From Stemphylium vesicarium (Eukaryota; Ascomycota; Dothideomycetes; Pleosporales; Pleosporaceae): DNA of 64,000 nt. The position numbers and the translations under genes are program-made. This document shows, piece after piece, positions 32,501-43,734 of the stretch (position 1 is its first letter; each line of letters starts with the position of its first letter). The notes under the pieces are model-generated. The model did no database searches. It was not told where the DNA came from and saw only the letters and a program-made list of their open reading frames with translations. Location: positions 22,774-86,773 of the forward strand of contig QXCR01000127.1 of assembly GCA_004380135.1 (NCBI GenBank), written 5' to 3'.

Positions 32501-33987
32501 ATGAAAGGGCATATAATCTCCCACCACGACCCACCTTTAATGCCACGGAACAAAGCTACTTACACCAGCAAATTGCTTCCATATCTTGTCCTCAGCATCA
32601 CCCTAGTCACATGGGTACGCCTATCCCAACTCTAACCAAACAATCTTGAACCCACACTCACGCCAGTCCCCCAAAGTACACCTTGCACACCACCACAAAA
32701 CATGGCTCCCACACACCCCCATCCCCCCTCGCCAAGTTCCACAAATGCTCAATCGACGCCTACCTATCCACCAACCTCACTTTCCTAGACAGCGCAGAGG
32801 CACCCCCACTATCCGAGTTCATCTCGCGGCGCAACGCGCTCGCCGTCGCGCTGGCTGCAGAAAACATAGATGCATTCATCGCTGAACCAGGGTACACATT
32901 TTCCTACTACGCCAACACCAGCCAAGCCGCGTGGGAGCCGTGGGAACCCGAAGAACGCCCCTTTCTCATGGTAATCCGGCCTCGGGAGCTTTCCACGGGG
33001 GAGATGGTGGCGAATACTTCGTTTCTGGTCCCGCATTTTGAAGAGGAGCGCGCACGACGGCTGGGCATGCCGTTTGAGGAAGATGAGATGCATGTGATTA
33101 CTTATGAAGAGCATTGGGATTACTACACCACGCTGTACCTCGATGGGATGTGGGGTGACACGCTCTCACCCCAACTCATGGTTGATGACGAAATGCGCGA
33201 CTTCATCGCTCGTGGTCTAGCGTCTAATGGATTCACAGTGTCGGGGTTGGCTGGCGAGGTGGAAGCTGTGCGTCAGGTGAAGACGGCGCGTGAGATTGGC
33301 ATCTTGAAAGCTGTCAACACGGGGACTGTGGAGGCGATCCGCGCTATGAGAAGTTGTCTGTATCCCGGCGTGACAGAAAACGAGGTGAGACACGTACTTG
33401 ATGATACCCTACGAGCGGGCGGCTTGGACCCGTTTTTCGACATTGTCGAGTTTGGCAAGAGTGCTGCGCTACCTCATGGCGGATATGATGGCACGAGGAG
33501 ATTGGAAAAGGGCATGTTGGTGCTCATTGATGTGGGGGCCAAGTTGTTCGGATACAGTTCTGATGTTAGCCGGACGTTTTATCCGCCGTTTGAACCGGAG
33601 ACGGAGATGAACAATACGATAGAACAGATGGAGGTGTGGAAGCTTGTGCTTGATGCTCAGGCTGCGGCGGTAAAGGCAATGGTGCCAGGTGCTATAGCCG
33701 CGTCTGTCGACATCGCAGCACGGGACGTCATTGGAGCTGCGGGCTATGGCGACTACTTCACCCACCGCCTGGGTCACGGCATAGGCATCAAGGCGCATGA
33801 AAGTCCCTACCTCAACAAGGGCAACTTTGTAGCATCACTGCGTCCGGGCATGGTGTTCACGGCTGAACCTGGCGTATACATACTAGATAGATTCGGGGTG
33901 CGCCATGAAGACGTACTTGTAGTAAGAGACAACGGGGAAGCAGAGAACATCAGCGGGGGATTTGCGAAAAACCCGTGGCAGCCTTGA
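32501..33987 (+). CDS. M24 metallopeptidase (Xaa-Pro aminopeptidase-like), membrane-anchored or secreted
   Basis: Proposed exons: 32501-32614 and 32677-33987, giving 474 residues. The M24 pita-bread fold binds two metals and usually removes N-terminal residues next to proline. The N-terminal creatinase-like domain has FISRRNALAVALAAENIDAF and SYYANTSQAAWE. The catalytic domain shows the metal ligands in order: VLIDVGAK (Asp), YSSDVSRTFYP (Asp), HRLGHGIGIKAHESP (His), FTAEPGVYI (Glu) and RHEDVLVV (Glu), so the site is complete. Exon 1 adds KLLPYLVLSITLVTW, a hydrophobic signal or anchor segment, suggesting a role in the secretory path. The intron uses GTACGC and an AAAG acceptor, the latter unusual; the CAG ten bases earlier would break the frame. 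Hence the exact N-terminus is uncertain, but the enzyme call is firm. Confidence 0.82.
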
Positions 33988-34502
33988 CCTAGCGTTAGAT
34001 AGAATCGACATCAAATTTGGGCAAAAGTCACGACTATACATGATACATTCATCAGCGCGCCTTCATTGTTCAGAATCTTCTTCCTTTATATGCCCCAGTC
34101 CTCAGCCCCCTTTCATCATCACAGCAACCCTTTGCTAACAAGAACAGAACAGCCCTTCGAAATGCATGCAATTCTCCCATGCGGTGGTATCCCAAATCCC
34201 TTGTCGTACGCCGTAAGCAGATAGATCATCATGAGATGTCGCCTCCCAAACGCCTCGCGCTAAATCCCCATATCAAATTATAAGAAGAAGAAAAAGAAGA
34301 AGAAGATATAGGAAATACTGCTTCATTCGTCCGCGTAGGCCACCTGTCATGAGACGGGACGGCATTTGATCGACGGGTAACCTACGCGGATGCCATGTTA
34401 CTTCATCTAGTTCTGGCCTATGAGGCGGGGATATTGTTAGCTGAAGAACAAAATTACTCATACATCAGTGAGAATACACAATAATGACGCGGAACAGGTA
34501 TT
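33988..34502. other. Intergenic between convergent genes
   Basis: 515 bases between the M24 gene and the SUMO ligase gene, both ending here. It contains a short GAA-rich run at 34283-34310. No gene. Confidence 0.45.
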
Positions 34503-36489
34503 TCAGGGGGAAGAAGAGCCAATGTGCGCAGGGTAGGAAGAGGTACCCTGTCCGGGATAGCCAGACCGCGAAGGTTGCGCGGGTCGGTATGTATGGTAAG
34601 CATGGCGCGGTGGAGGTGTGGATGGGGGTCGGGAGTAATCTGAACGCATACTGGCAGAGCCGCTATGGTACGATGGTGGTGGTGGGCGACTATGACTCCC
34701 CAGAGGAGGTAACTGGTACCGGCGGGAATGATCTGGGAGGCTGTTGGGGGTAGTGTACGCTACCTTTTTTGCTGGCCTCACTGGCTCGTCGTCATCGCTC
34801 AACGTCAAGTCGACGACTTCGGATGGCCTCTTTTGGCCGGAACGTGGTGCTGTGGATGGCTCTCGAGACGGCAGTGGGGGTGTGCTAAGCGAGGTTGGTG
34901 TTGGTGCGGCTTCAGTCTTGATAGCCTGGATGCGGTAGTCAGTGATCTCGACAAGGTCATCGTCGCTTTCGTCATCATGGTCGTTTTGACTGGGCTTCAC
35001 GTCCTTTTCGGTCGACCATTCTCCGCTTGGCTGGATGGTGACTTGATCCGTATTTCCAGCTTTGTTTAGGATCTCTTCAACGTATTGATCGACGGCGAGC
35101 GCCTCGTAGGATATGGTTTTGCTGCATATCGGACACGTCCATGTTGGCGCTTGTTCCTGGAGCTGGAGGAAAGAGTCGGCATCAAAACACTGGTTGTGGG
35201 TGCATACAGTCGACCTGCAGGGAGTGACGATGCGCAGAGTGGAGATGGGGTCTTTGAGCGACATGACACTCGACCCTACCTCGATATCAGGGTCATTGGC
35301 GTTTTTCATCACTATTTGCAAGTCAGTGGGCCAGTCGTCTCACATGGATAGGACAATCATACTTTCGTTTAGCACAGACTGTCTGGTGATGACATGGCGG
35401 TGCTTGATGCGCTTAGTCAACTCTTCGGCTGAGAACTTCCTAACCAGATAAACAAATAGGTTGTATTTCTGCAATTGAATGTCAGCTTTCGTCACGTGTC
35501 AAGGACGAGTGATAAGAAACCTCTGACGGACTTGCCTTCTGGGTCAGGGCATAAGTGATGAGTACACTGTTGCGCTGATTGGCGACCTTTGCGCGTACAA
35601 AGTCGGTGATGTCAGCCGGACGTGTCGAGCCCGGCTTGTTCTTGAGACCTTTGTAGTTGGCTTTTACTTCTTGATCGTTGACCTTGACTTCGATTTGGGA
35701 GGGGAAGGCGATGTCAAGGCGTGAGTAGGGGGCCAGCGGCTGCTCGAGGGCGGAAAAGAGCAGTAGTCGCAATGAAGGATCGGACTTTAAACGTCCGGTC
35801 TGGGCCTCGTTCAGAGTCAGGTTTTTAGAAACAGTGGCTCGATGCGTGGGTGAGGCTGGTCTTGGTTAGGCGAGATGGCATTTCAGTGAGGGGCAGCGGA
35901 CGTACCATCTAGCGATATGTTGCTCAGAACGAGCTCGCGGATCTCGAAGAAAGGGCTGTCCTTAAAGAAGTACGTGGGACCTAGTTTCTGTCAATACGGT
36001 ACACCAGAACCCTCACGCGACATGAGTGACGTACGAGGTGGCATTGGCGACTGCTGGGGCTGGTATGATGGGTAGGCGCCGTTGGTCTGGTATGCGCCGG
36101 ACATGCTGTACCCGTTCGCGACGGGCGGTGGTTGCGAGTATGCAGGCGCCGCGGAGCTGCTGGTGGCTCGAGGAGGCGCTGAGCCGTGGTTTTGAACGCG
36201 ATATTGTAGTCGCTGCAACTGCTCGGCGTCGCTCCTAGAAACGGCATCGGTGATGACTGGTGAGGGTGAAGTTAGCAGGTGGAGGAGAGGTGACAGCGGA
36301 ACAAGCCCCCAAAGCCCTCGAGCAGCAACGGAGATACGTACGGCCTATAACCCGAGCCTGCAATGCGGCTTTATTCCCCGTCTGCGAGGTGCCCTCCTCT
36401 TTTAAAATCTTCTTCAAGTCATTGTTGATCAGCGTCTTGGAGCGCTCGGTGATTGTAGCAGCCATGCGCTGCAGGCTGGACGACTCCAT
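34503..36489 (-). CDS. siz1: PIAS/Siz-type SUMO E3 ligase
   Basis: Six exons: 36489-36342, 36256-36035, 35980-35906, 35855-35536, 35468-35363 and 35311-34503, giving 559 residues. It transfers SUMO from Ubc9 to nuclear targets. Domains in order: an N-terminal SAP-like DNA-binding helix pair (LINNDLKKILKEEG...NKAALQARVI, about 15-50); a Pro/Gln/Tyr-rich linker; the PINIT domain (YFFKDSPFFEIRELVL to LVRKFSAEEL, about 125-275); and the SP-RING around 305-360 with C327, H329 and C332 and the TWTCPICSK pair. A SUMO-interaction motif VVDLTLSDDDEP lies near 456-467. The tail is Ser/Pro/Tyr-rich. Intron 4 uses a GC donor (AAG|GCAAGT) with CTGAC and TTGCAG. Divergent from a 60S-assembly gene across 621 bases. 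Confidence 0.9.
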
Positions 36490-37110
36490 GCTATGTTGTC
36501 GTCGCGGTTGGGGAAGGCTGGTGGATACGGAGGGTGCAAGTTCAGGACTACCGGGAGAAGACCGCTCGTGAAGGCATCTGGGGCTGAGTTGTTCCGGAGT
36601 CTCTTTTCGCGGGTGAAGGTAGAGTGAGAGAGGCGCTGCTTGGGGGTCCAGTGCAGCAGTCTGATAGGCCTTGATCGCAACTTCCCCAAAACTCGGCGGC
36701 GATGATTGTCAATGCAGCAGGAGACGCAACGCGGGCTGGATCCAACACAAAGCGCAAACAGTAAAGGCAGAGGCAGAAGCAGAGGCAGAGGCAGAAGCAG
36801 AGGCAGAGGCAGAGGCGGCAGGGCGCCTTTTGGTTTATATCGCCGTCGACGTTGGCGGCGGCTCTCGCGGCGAGCGCATCTCCAGCTGCAGCAGATGCCG
36901 AAGTAAGTCAGCGTCACTAGGCGAAGAACGCGACCAGGGCACGGGCCGGCTGCCTGGTTTCGACGGGCCTTGCCACCAAAATTATTCCTGAACTTTTTCC
37001 CCACTCCGCCGACCCGCAAACTCCCAAGTCCGCCAAACAATCGTTCACGACAAACACCTCTGCCTGCCCGTTTTTGACAAGAACACCACACTACCAAATC
37101 AACCCTCACA
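36490..37110. promoter_or_regulatory. Shared upstream region of the SUMO ligase and YBL028C-like genes
   Basis: 621 bases between divergent start codons. It contains the GGCAGA hexanucleotide run described separately. Long open frames crossing this region on the minus strand have only biased repeat-derived composition and are not taken as genes. Confidence 0.45.
36766..36819. repeat. GGCAGA/GGCAGAAGCAGA hexanucleotide run
   Basis: About nine hexamers of GGCAGA with interspersed AGCAGA variants lie in the shared promoter region. Likely a polymorphic microsatellite. Confidence 0.85.
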
Positions 37111-37799
37111 ATGGCAAAAGGTCTCCGCGCAAGCAGCAAAAAGGCCAACCGCACCAAGCTCCGCGCCAAAGTATTCGGGCCTGTCGAGCAGGCGCGCGCC
37201 GAACGTCTGCACGCCAAAATGCTCGAGACCCTCGCGCAGCCCAAGCCTGAAAGAACGGAAATGGACACAGCCGAAGACAGTAAGTCGGTCGCATTCACCT
37301 CTGCATGTACCAATGCTAACTCTGCCCCAGCCAACACCGCCGATGATGCCACCAAAGAGGACGACTTGCCTAAAGGTTCGTCTTTTCTCACTGCCCCCAT
37401 TCCGCGCTCCTTGTCCGAGACCTCCACCAAAGCCCTCGATCCTGCACAGGAAGACTGTGACCTCAGGAACCTGTGCTTGCACCTGGGCTTGTGTTCTGAC
37501 ATTGTTGGTTTTACCAGCAATGGCGACCTCAAGTTTGCCTTTGACCCGCTCCCTCCGCATTGGTCGGGTAAGAACCAAAGGCTAACTTTGTCTACGTAGA
37601 TATGGACGTCGATGGTGCTGCCACTGTTGCCGCCGCGAAGAGCTCCACCAAGAACAAGGACAAGAGCCAGACCCGGAAACAACTTCGTCGCAAGTCGAGC
37701 AACAAAATCTCCTTCCCCGCCTCCAAAGGCAAGGGAGCCCTCAAACCCTACCACGGCCAGCGCGCTGGCCCCGGTCGCATTGGTAAACGACGGCTATGA
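37111..37799 (+). CDS. YBL028C-like (DUF2423) 60S pre-ribosome protein
   Basis: Proposed exons: 37111-37279, 37331-37375 and 37600-37799, giving 137 residues. MAKGLRASSKKANRTKLRAK followed by VFGPVEQARAERLHAKMLE is the conserved N-terminus of the small basic nucleolar family that includes yeast YBL028C, found on pre-60S particles. The last exon is highly basic and ends KPYHGQRAGPGRIGKRRL, like its relatives. Intron 1 (GTAAGT...CCCCAG) is 51 bases, a multiple of three and without stop, so retained forms stay in frame. Intron 2 is 224 bases with a weak GTTCGT donor and GCTAAC/GTAG end. The unspliced frame would end at 37597. Exon 2 boundaries are therefore the least certain part. Confidence 0.75.
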
Positions 37800-38076
37800 G
37801 TTATGATACATAATGGCGTTGAGGAAAGCATTTTACGGCGTTGGATCATGTTACTATTTCGCAGAAGAAGCTGGTTGGAAAAGATACCACGTCCTGAGAG
37901 GACATTTACCATATGCGCAAATCCAAAATTCAAATTCTTGTGTCACCATTCAAATCTTGCGGACTGACAGTCTCACAGTATCACAGCCTTTATCCTGAGC
38001 TATCCCTTCCGTCCTTTCCGTGATGTATTCGTATTAATAAATTTCCTGTTCCAGTCGCCTGATCAACCATCGCCAA

Positions 38077-40099
38077 CTACGCCTCGAAATCGATGCCTTG
38101 AGGATCTAGTCCGCCAAACAAGCCGCCAAAAAGTCCTTCATTGATAGTCTGCAGCGTCAAATCATCCAGTGGCTCAAAGTCCTGCGAAGAGTCAAGGAAA
38201 GACCATTGGTTGTCCCATTCCTCCAGTGCTGGTACTGTCTGCTTATCGGCGTGACCAGACGACATCTCCGTGTTCGACATCAGCCTGCGTTGTAGATTAA
38301 TCGTACCGAAATATGGGATGCAGAGCTGGAGCAGATTCTTTTCGCCATCAACAAATTGGCCATCAAACTCCTGCCCTTCCTCATCTTCACGGGTAGAGGC
38401 GCTGTAGCGAACGCCACTCGCCGATGCCGCTTCAACGTCGAGCAGATGTCGCATGATTTTGAAGAGCTTGATCGCAATCGCATCATCATCATCATCCATG
38501 CCGTCCAGAATCTCCACCGTACGCTCCATCATCGCGCGATCGCCCGGACGGCTGTGATCGAGCACTGCCCCTAGCCAGGCTGTGAGCTGGTTTCGTGCAT
38601 CTATGTGAGCGATACACAATACAGTGAGGGCTATAAAGGAGAGGAAGTCAACGCCGCGACACTAGTAAAGTCCGGAGTTCCAAGTGCGGAAGGCGATGTG
38701 CCGGGACAGCGATTCTCGACTAGCATGCACTGCTGCAGCCCTGCTATGATAACAACCACTCTCTGACGACGAGTGCAAAATGTATGGGAGGTGCAGTCGC
38801 ATGACGAGATGGAAATGGGAGAGCTGGTGCATGGCACGCGCAACTTCATGCACCGGCTTTGTAACTGGGAACCAGCCACCACTCAGTTGGCATTCTACCA
38901 GCGGCTTCTTGCAGCAACCCATCGATCTCCTCGACACTTCCTAGCGATTTTCCATCATGCAATTCAGTTTGCCGTGTCAAGATGCGGCCTGCAATGATGC
39001 ATTGCATTCTTCCCATCCGATCAAGAGCAGGACATCTCACCAAAGTCGCAGGCGCAAGAGCACGCCCCTCAAACGAGGAATGCGGCAGACCGAGCGCTAT
39101 CGACAAGTACCGATCCATACTGACGAGGTGGAAGCACACTTGATCTCTATCGACGCTGCCGGCAATTGAAGAATCGAGACCCACACAGGAAGGAAGCCTG
39201 AAACTTGCGCGGTGCAGACCGAGCATCTGCGCGACGGCTATTGTGCGACGAATAGTCAGCCACGCGCTATGCAATTCGCCAGCGTAATTCTGGATCATGG
39301 CTTCTATCATCATACATTCGATGCCCTCCACCGAGGCATTCAGCTTGTCGTTGGAAGTCACGAGGCGGGTCGCAGTATCTACCGCACAAGACATGATCTC
39401 CCTGTAGTCGCCTCGCATTGTCTCGTTTATCTCGCCGGTCGACAACGCACCCTGGAGAAGGCTTCCCAGGAGCAGAAGCTTGCGTGCAACAAGGATGGCG
39501 TGTGCACCTGGCGGAGGTAGCTGCAGCATCTCCCGCACCGTCGCTGGCTCTCTTGCCACAGACGTCGGCGGAGAGAGATCGAATCCCATGTGCCGGTGTG
39601 TCGCTAGTCCTATCCGTAGCTTGAATATGCGGTCAAGATGCGGTTGAGCAGGCCACGCTGCAACGAGGTCTCGAGATAGTCCTGTATAAGAGTCTACAGG
39701 CGAAGAGATGCAAGTGTGCAGTGCCGTATCAGTCGCCCATGTCGCTGCTGGGGAAGGGAATAAATCCGTATGCTGACTTGCATTCTCTTTTGTGCCCTTT
39801 TCCACTTTATCTTCAGGGAGTGCAGGCGCGCAGTTGACAAGTCGCTCAAGTAAATCCTCGACCCGGCTGAGGCGACTTTCTACCCCCTCTGTAGTACTCG
39901 TCTTCGGCTCATCTGGATATTCTTGACTCACACATTTCGCTTTCCTTCGTAAGCAACTGTCGCAGGCGTGATTGTCTTACGCCGCCCAGGTACAGCGTAC
40001 TTTGCGCTTCTTGCACTCCCAACAACTTTGCGTGCCTTTTCGGAGCTTTCGCCGTTTCGCTGCTCGCTCGCTGTCGTCTGGATTATTCTGCGATGACAT
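38077..40099 (-). pseudogene. Zn2Cys6 fungal transcription factor, disrupted
   Basis: The ATG at 40099 begins a fungal binuclear zinc-cluster regulator. The cluster reads CWECKKRKVRC, then CDSCLRRKAKC, but a TAA at 39977-39979 falls between its third and fourth cysteines. The frame then runs intact from VSQEYPDEP through the fungal-specific middle homology region (EAMIQNYAGELHSAWLTIRR, RDQVCFHLVSMDRYLSIALG). After EWWLVPSY the homology moves by one frame (VHEVARAMHQLSHFHLVMRL), a shift within about 38850-38900. A TAG at 38662-38664 follows RTWNSGLY, and the same frame then continues CRGVDFLSFIALTVLCIAH to the natural end at 38077. No intron with adequate sites explains these three lesions. 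Target genes unknown. The next gene on the same strand is NmrA-like, a possible former partner. Confidence 0.75.
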
Positions 40100-40482
40100 G
40101 TCAATGGAATCTCTGGAAGAATCTAAAGACACATTATATATTCAGGAAGTTGGGGAAGGAATAAGGTGATATGTTGATGGTTGGTGGGTGTTGGATGGCA
40201 GCTTCCTTACGTTGTGTCGCCCGAGCTCTGCGGACGAACGAAGCGTATTAGTGAACAAGAAAGACGCAGCTAGACAAATACAAAGATAACAGCACTGACC
40301 ACCGGGGGCCGCAGAAAACCACAATTGAGCAGATGGATGTATCCATTACTATTCTGTTTGTTCCTTACACTGATTTCTCTCACCAGGTAACGACAGTAAT
40401 GCTGTTCCTATAACAGCTTCTAGCGATAGCAAACCACGCCTGTAGGGATCTGCACGACCGATTCTGCACCGAGCATTGCGCC
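40100..40482. other. Intergenic, promoter of the broken regulator
   Basis: 383 bases between the NmrA-like stop and the zinc-cluster pseudogene. No distinct element recognised. Confidence 0.4.
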
Positions 40483-41673
40483 TCATCGAGGTTTGCCTTC
40501 CCATACCTGACGGAGAAACGCCTTCGCATCCGTGAAAGTATAGTCCGGCAGCAGCTTGTTCCACTCATCCGTAGTGTCAAAGCCACCGTCCTTCATCGCC
40601 AACAAGATGCCCGCAACCATTGTCTTAGAAGCAGCATCAACGTGTTCTGGCAAGATGGAAGGATGGCGAACGATAGGAAGCCAAGAGCTATTCCAGTTCC
40701 CGTTCGTCATATCGTCAAACGGAATACGATCGATGGTGAAAGGACCGCCTGCATCGCATCCCACTAATCAGAAAACTGCTAGCGGAAACTAGCCAAAGCC
40801 CTGGGGTAGAACGTACCGCGTATCTCATCTCCCAGAGCAATGAGATCTTTGATAGACATCCGAGTCCCTCTCATACCCCCGATGACAGGCCACTCGCCCT
40901 CGAATTCCACAGCACGCGCAACAACGTGCGCCAAGTCTTGCACCGTCGTCAGTGCGACATGCCCGTCCTCCCTGCCCTCCAACACAATAGCCCTACGCCG
41001 CTCGAAATCAAACGGCGTTTCCAACGGCGCAAGATGTCGTGCCAATTCATACGGGCCGGTGAAGTAATTAGCAAACAGTCCTGGTTGGAACAGGCAGTAC
41101 TCGAGGACCTTCCGGTCTTTATTGATGTCGTGCAGATATCGGCGGGTCACGCCTTTGTACTCGTACCAATCCATGTGATCTTCCGTTGCACTGCATATAT
41201 TTGGCCAGCGAGAAAGCAAGATATAGAGTGGTAAGGCTGAGACGCACGAGATCCATTCACTGGGCGCGAAACGCCTCACTACGGCTTTGATGCAAGCATC
41301 TACTAGATTCTTCTGGCATGAGACGGCGTCTGCTTGCTCGGTATGCGGCGCGACGAAGGATAGCACGACAGATACGCCGTGAAGGTGGCTGGCGAGGTCG
41401 TCCACGTCACTGTAGGTGGTTTGGACCCATGTTATGCCGTTTGAGGTGTTGGTGGTGGGGACTTCCTGGGGAGTGGCTTAGCAAGAGGGTGTGGAAGAGG
41501 GGTGGTGTGGACTTGCCCCTCGAGTGAAGATTAAGATTTCATGCTTCTTTGTTGCGACGAGGATGTCGAGGATCTCTTGTCCTACGTCTGCGAGGCGTTT
41601 AGTACTGGTGTTTGGGGGAGACGGGATACCTTTGCTTACTTCCTGCGCCGCCTGCGAGCGCAATTTTGACCAT
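40483..41673 (-). CDS. NmrA-like / isoflavone-reductase-like NAD(P)-binding protein
   Basis: Five exons: 41673-41640, 41587-41517, 41465-41248, 41190-40817 and 40748-40483, giving 320 residues. MVKIALAGGAGNVG forms the GxxGxxG dinucleotide-binding turn, created across intron 1. ILIFTRGE, VLSFVAPHTEQ, VRRFAPSEWIS, MDWYEYKGVTRRYL and VLEYCLFQPGLFANYF follow as in atypical short-chain dehydrogenases of the NmrA/PCBER group. These act as redox sensors or reductases of aromatic metabolites in the cytosol; substrate unknown. Intron 2 appears to be a GC-AG intron (GGG|GCAAGT...CCCCAG, 51 bases), the only choice that keeps frame and homology. The other introns are GTAAGC, GTGCGT and GTACGT types. The enzyme looks intact beside a broken regulator gene. 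Confidence 0.85.
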
Positions 41674-42621
41674 GTTGAAGGATAGATTGGTATTCGTGTA
41701 TGCGGTGTGAAAGTTGAGAGCTTGTAGAAAATAAAGTTGCCGCCTACGCAAGCCTCCTTTATATCTGAGCGTACAGCGAGATTTCGGCCGAATGTCGCGC
41801 GTCTAGGTGGTGATGGTATGCGCCCGAGGTTTCGGCGGAAGCTTGAATGGCGTTGAATACTTTCGTACGCTTATCCTCCTTGTGATCCTCCTATGCCGGA
41901 TTTTTCTTGACAACTAAACAGGCCCCGTGTTTGTAGAACTGGACTGTGGGAAAGCATGAAGTGGGAAGAGTGGCATAGAGGATAGATGTGAGCGAACAGT
42001 GATTTGAACAGCAAAATGCTTGCTGTACAGTGATAACTATTGCGCCATTCTGGATACGCATTGGATAGGTTTTGTCAAGCGTATTCTGGCTATCTCGTTA
42101 CTCGATCGCCGCAGACCGTAGAGGTAGCGTATGTTCGGTCCAGCATCCAGTGCTGCTACTCTGATACGCGAACTCAGAAACTTCAATCATATCGTTGGTC
42201 GCATCTTTCGAAAAGAGACACGCATCCTATTTTTGTCTAAAGCACAATCGAAAAACAAGCTAGTAGAATGGCCATTGTGGGGGAGAAGACGGACACCGAG
42301 CTGCTGCTGCCAAGTTTCACGTTCGGGAGCCACCTGGTGATAGATTGACACGAGTAGATGAGAGACTGGGAGGAAAGGGTCGACTAGACTGATCATGCAG
42401 CTTGGTGGCATGGAGAGGCCGCCTTCTTTCGTACTTTGCTTGGGTGGATAGATCTAGGATGTGTACCTAGGTGATTTGTGTAGGCAGGAATAATGCATGC
42501 ATTTCAGGGTCCTCGACCGACTAGCGTCATGCTAGCGTCGATGACGTATGGCGACACGCGATTTCCATGAGACAAGGCAGCTGCAACAGAACGCGACTCC
42601 TGCGACAGGAAAATCCAAGCC
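41674..42621. other. Intergenic between divergent genes
   Basis: 948 bases separating the NmrA-like and glycine-zipper genes. Only short, unconvincing open frames. No feature identified. Confidence 0.4.
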
Positions 42622-43734
42622 ATGCCCCCGAAGAAACTAAACAAAGAAGGCGATCAGAAGCCGAAAGAAGATGCGCAATCCAAAAAGCCTGAAGTTTCCG
42701 ACGAGGAGGTCCGCCAGGAATCAGGGAAGGCTGCCGACGCTGCTCTTGCAGCACAGAAGAAAGCGAAAGAGCTGAAAGATGCCGCTGCTGCTGCCAGCGA
42801 CCCAGATGAACGACAAAAGTTGACCGAAGAAGCCACAAACGCCCAGATCGAAGCCGAATCGTTCGGAAAAACAGCAAAGTACCTTCGCTCAGGCGCTTTC
42901 CAGGGAGCGGCAATGGGCACAGGACTTGGAGTCGCTCCAGGAGCTACTTTAGGAGCAATCACTGGAACTCTAGTCGGAGGTGTCTCATCAACTCTTCTTG
43001 GTGGATTGGGTGCAGGCATTGGTGGTGCTACTGGGGCGCTCCACGGACCCTGGGTCAACATGGGCAAGTTAGCAGGGAAAGGGATGAAGAAAATGACGAG
43101 TTTCCTCCCGCAATGGGCGGCGAGTGAGGAACAAAAAAGGGCGCTAGAGAAGATGGTTGGGCAAGCCAATGAGGAGGAAATGCCTGGTACAGAGGAGCTC
43201 GAGAAGTTCAAGAGCGAGGGTGGAGCGGGCGAAGTTGGTGAAGGGTGGATCAAGAGTGCGAAGGGGATGCTGCCGGACCAGAAAGAGGTATCCGATGCGG
43301 CCAAGGCAGGTGCGCAGGCTACTAGTGATGGAGCGGACGCGACGGAGCAAGGCCAAAACGATGAGCCATCAAAAGAACCCTCGACACAGACAGGCGATGG
43401 CCAGGGCCGGAAGAAACCACGAAAACTGAATGCGAAGCCAAAGGACAATGAGGCTGGCGCACTGAAGATGGACGATGCTCAAAATACGGCTGGCGAGTCA
43501 TCTGAGGACAATGCAAAACCTGACACCCAGGACGACGGGCGCATAGATGAACGACAGAGAAAACTGGTTGAGCGTGAGAGCGACCTCGATCGTAGAGAAG
43601 CTGAGCTGAAAAAGAGAGAGAGGGCGCTAGCGAAGCGTGAGCAAGAGTTAGAGTCAAAGTCGGACAGCAACACCTCAGAAGCAGCAGCACAGAAGCCAAA
43701 GAGTCAGCCTCGGAAACTCGCAAGCAGATCATGA
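42622..43734 (+). CDS. Glycine-zipper protein with charged coiled-coil tail
   Basis: Single exon, 370 residues. No named family recognised. Residues 1-85 are charged and helical (AALAAQKKAKELKDAAAAA). Residues 93-140 form a long small-residue hydrophobic stretch in which glycines recur every three to four positions (GTGLGVAPGATLGAITGTL, then GLGAGIGGATGAL). This is the glycine-zipper pattern of proteins that insert in or oligomerise at membranes. Then come MKKMTSFLPQW, an acidic and Gln-rich disordered zone, and a final coiled coil (about 310-350: ERQRKLVERESDLDRREAEL, then RERALAKREQELES). The combination suggests a membrane-associated scaffold, perhaps mitochondrial or at septa, but this is inference. 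No signal peptide. The ATG at 42622 begins MPPKKLNK. Confidence 0.7.
   Translation: MPPKKLNKEGDQKPKEDAQSKKPEVSDEEVRQESGKAADAALAAQKKAKELKDAAAAASDPDERQKLTEEATNAQIEAESFGKTAKYLRSGAFQGAAMGTGLGVAPGATLGAITGTLVGGVSSTLLGGLGAGIGGATGALHGPWVNMGKLAGKGMKKMTSFLPQWAASEEQKRALEKMVGQANEEEMPGTEELEKFKSEGGAGEVGEGWIKSAKGMLPDQKEVSDAAKAGAQATSDGADATEQGQNDEPSKEPSTQTGDGQGRKKPRKLNAKPKDNEAGALKMDDAQNTAGESSEDNAKPDTQDDGRIDERQRKLVERESDLDRREAELKKRERALAKREQELESKSDSNTSEAAAQKPKSQPRKLASRS

Noticed and set aside
36429..37754. 441-codon minus-strand frame across the SUMO ligase promoter and YBL028C-like gene
   Set aside because: It is antisense to a real gene, and the repeat run keeps it open. No recognisable motif.
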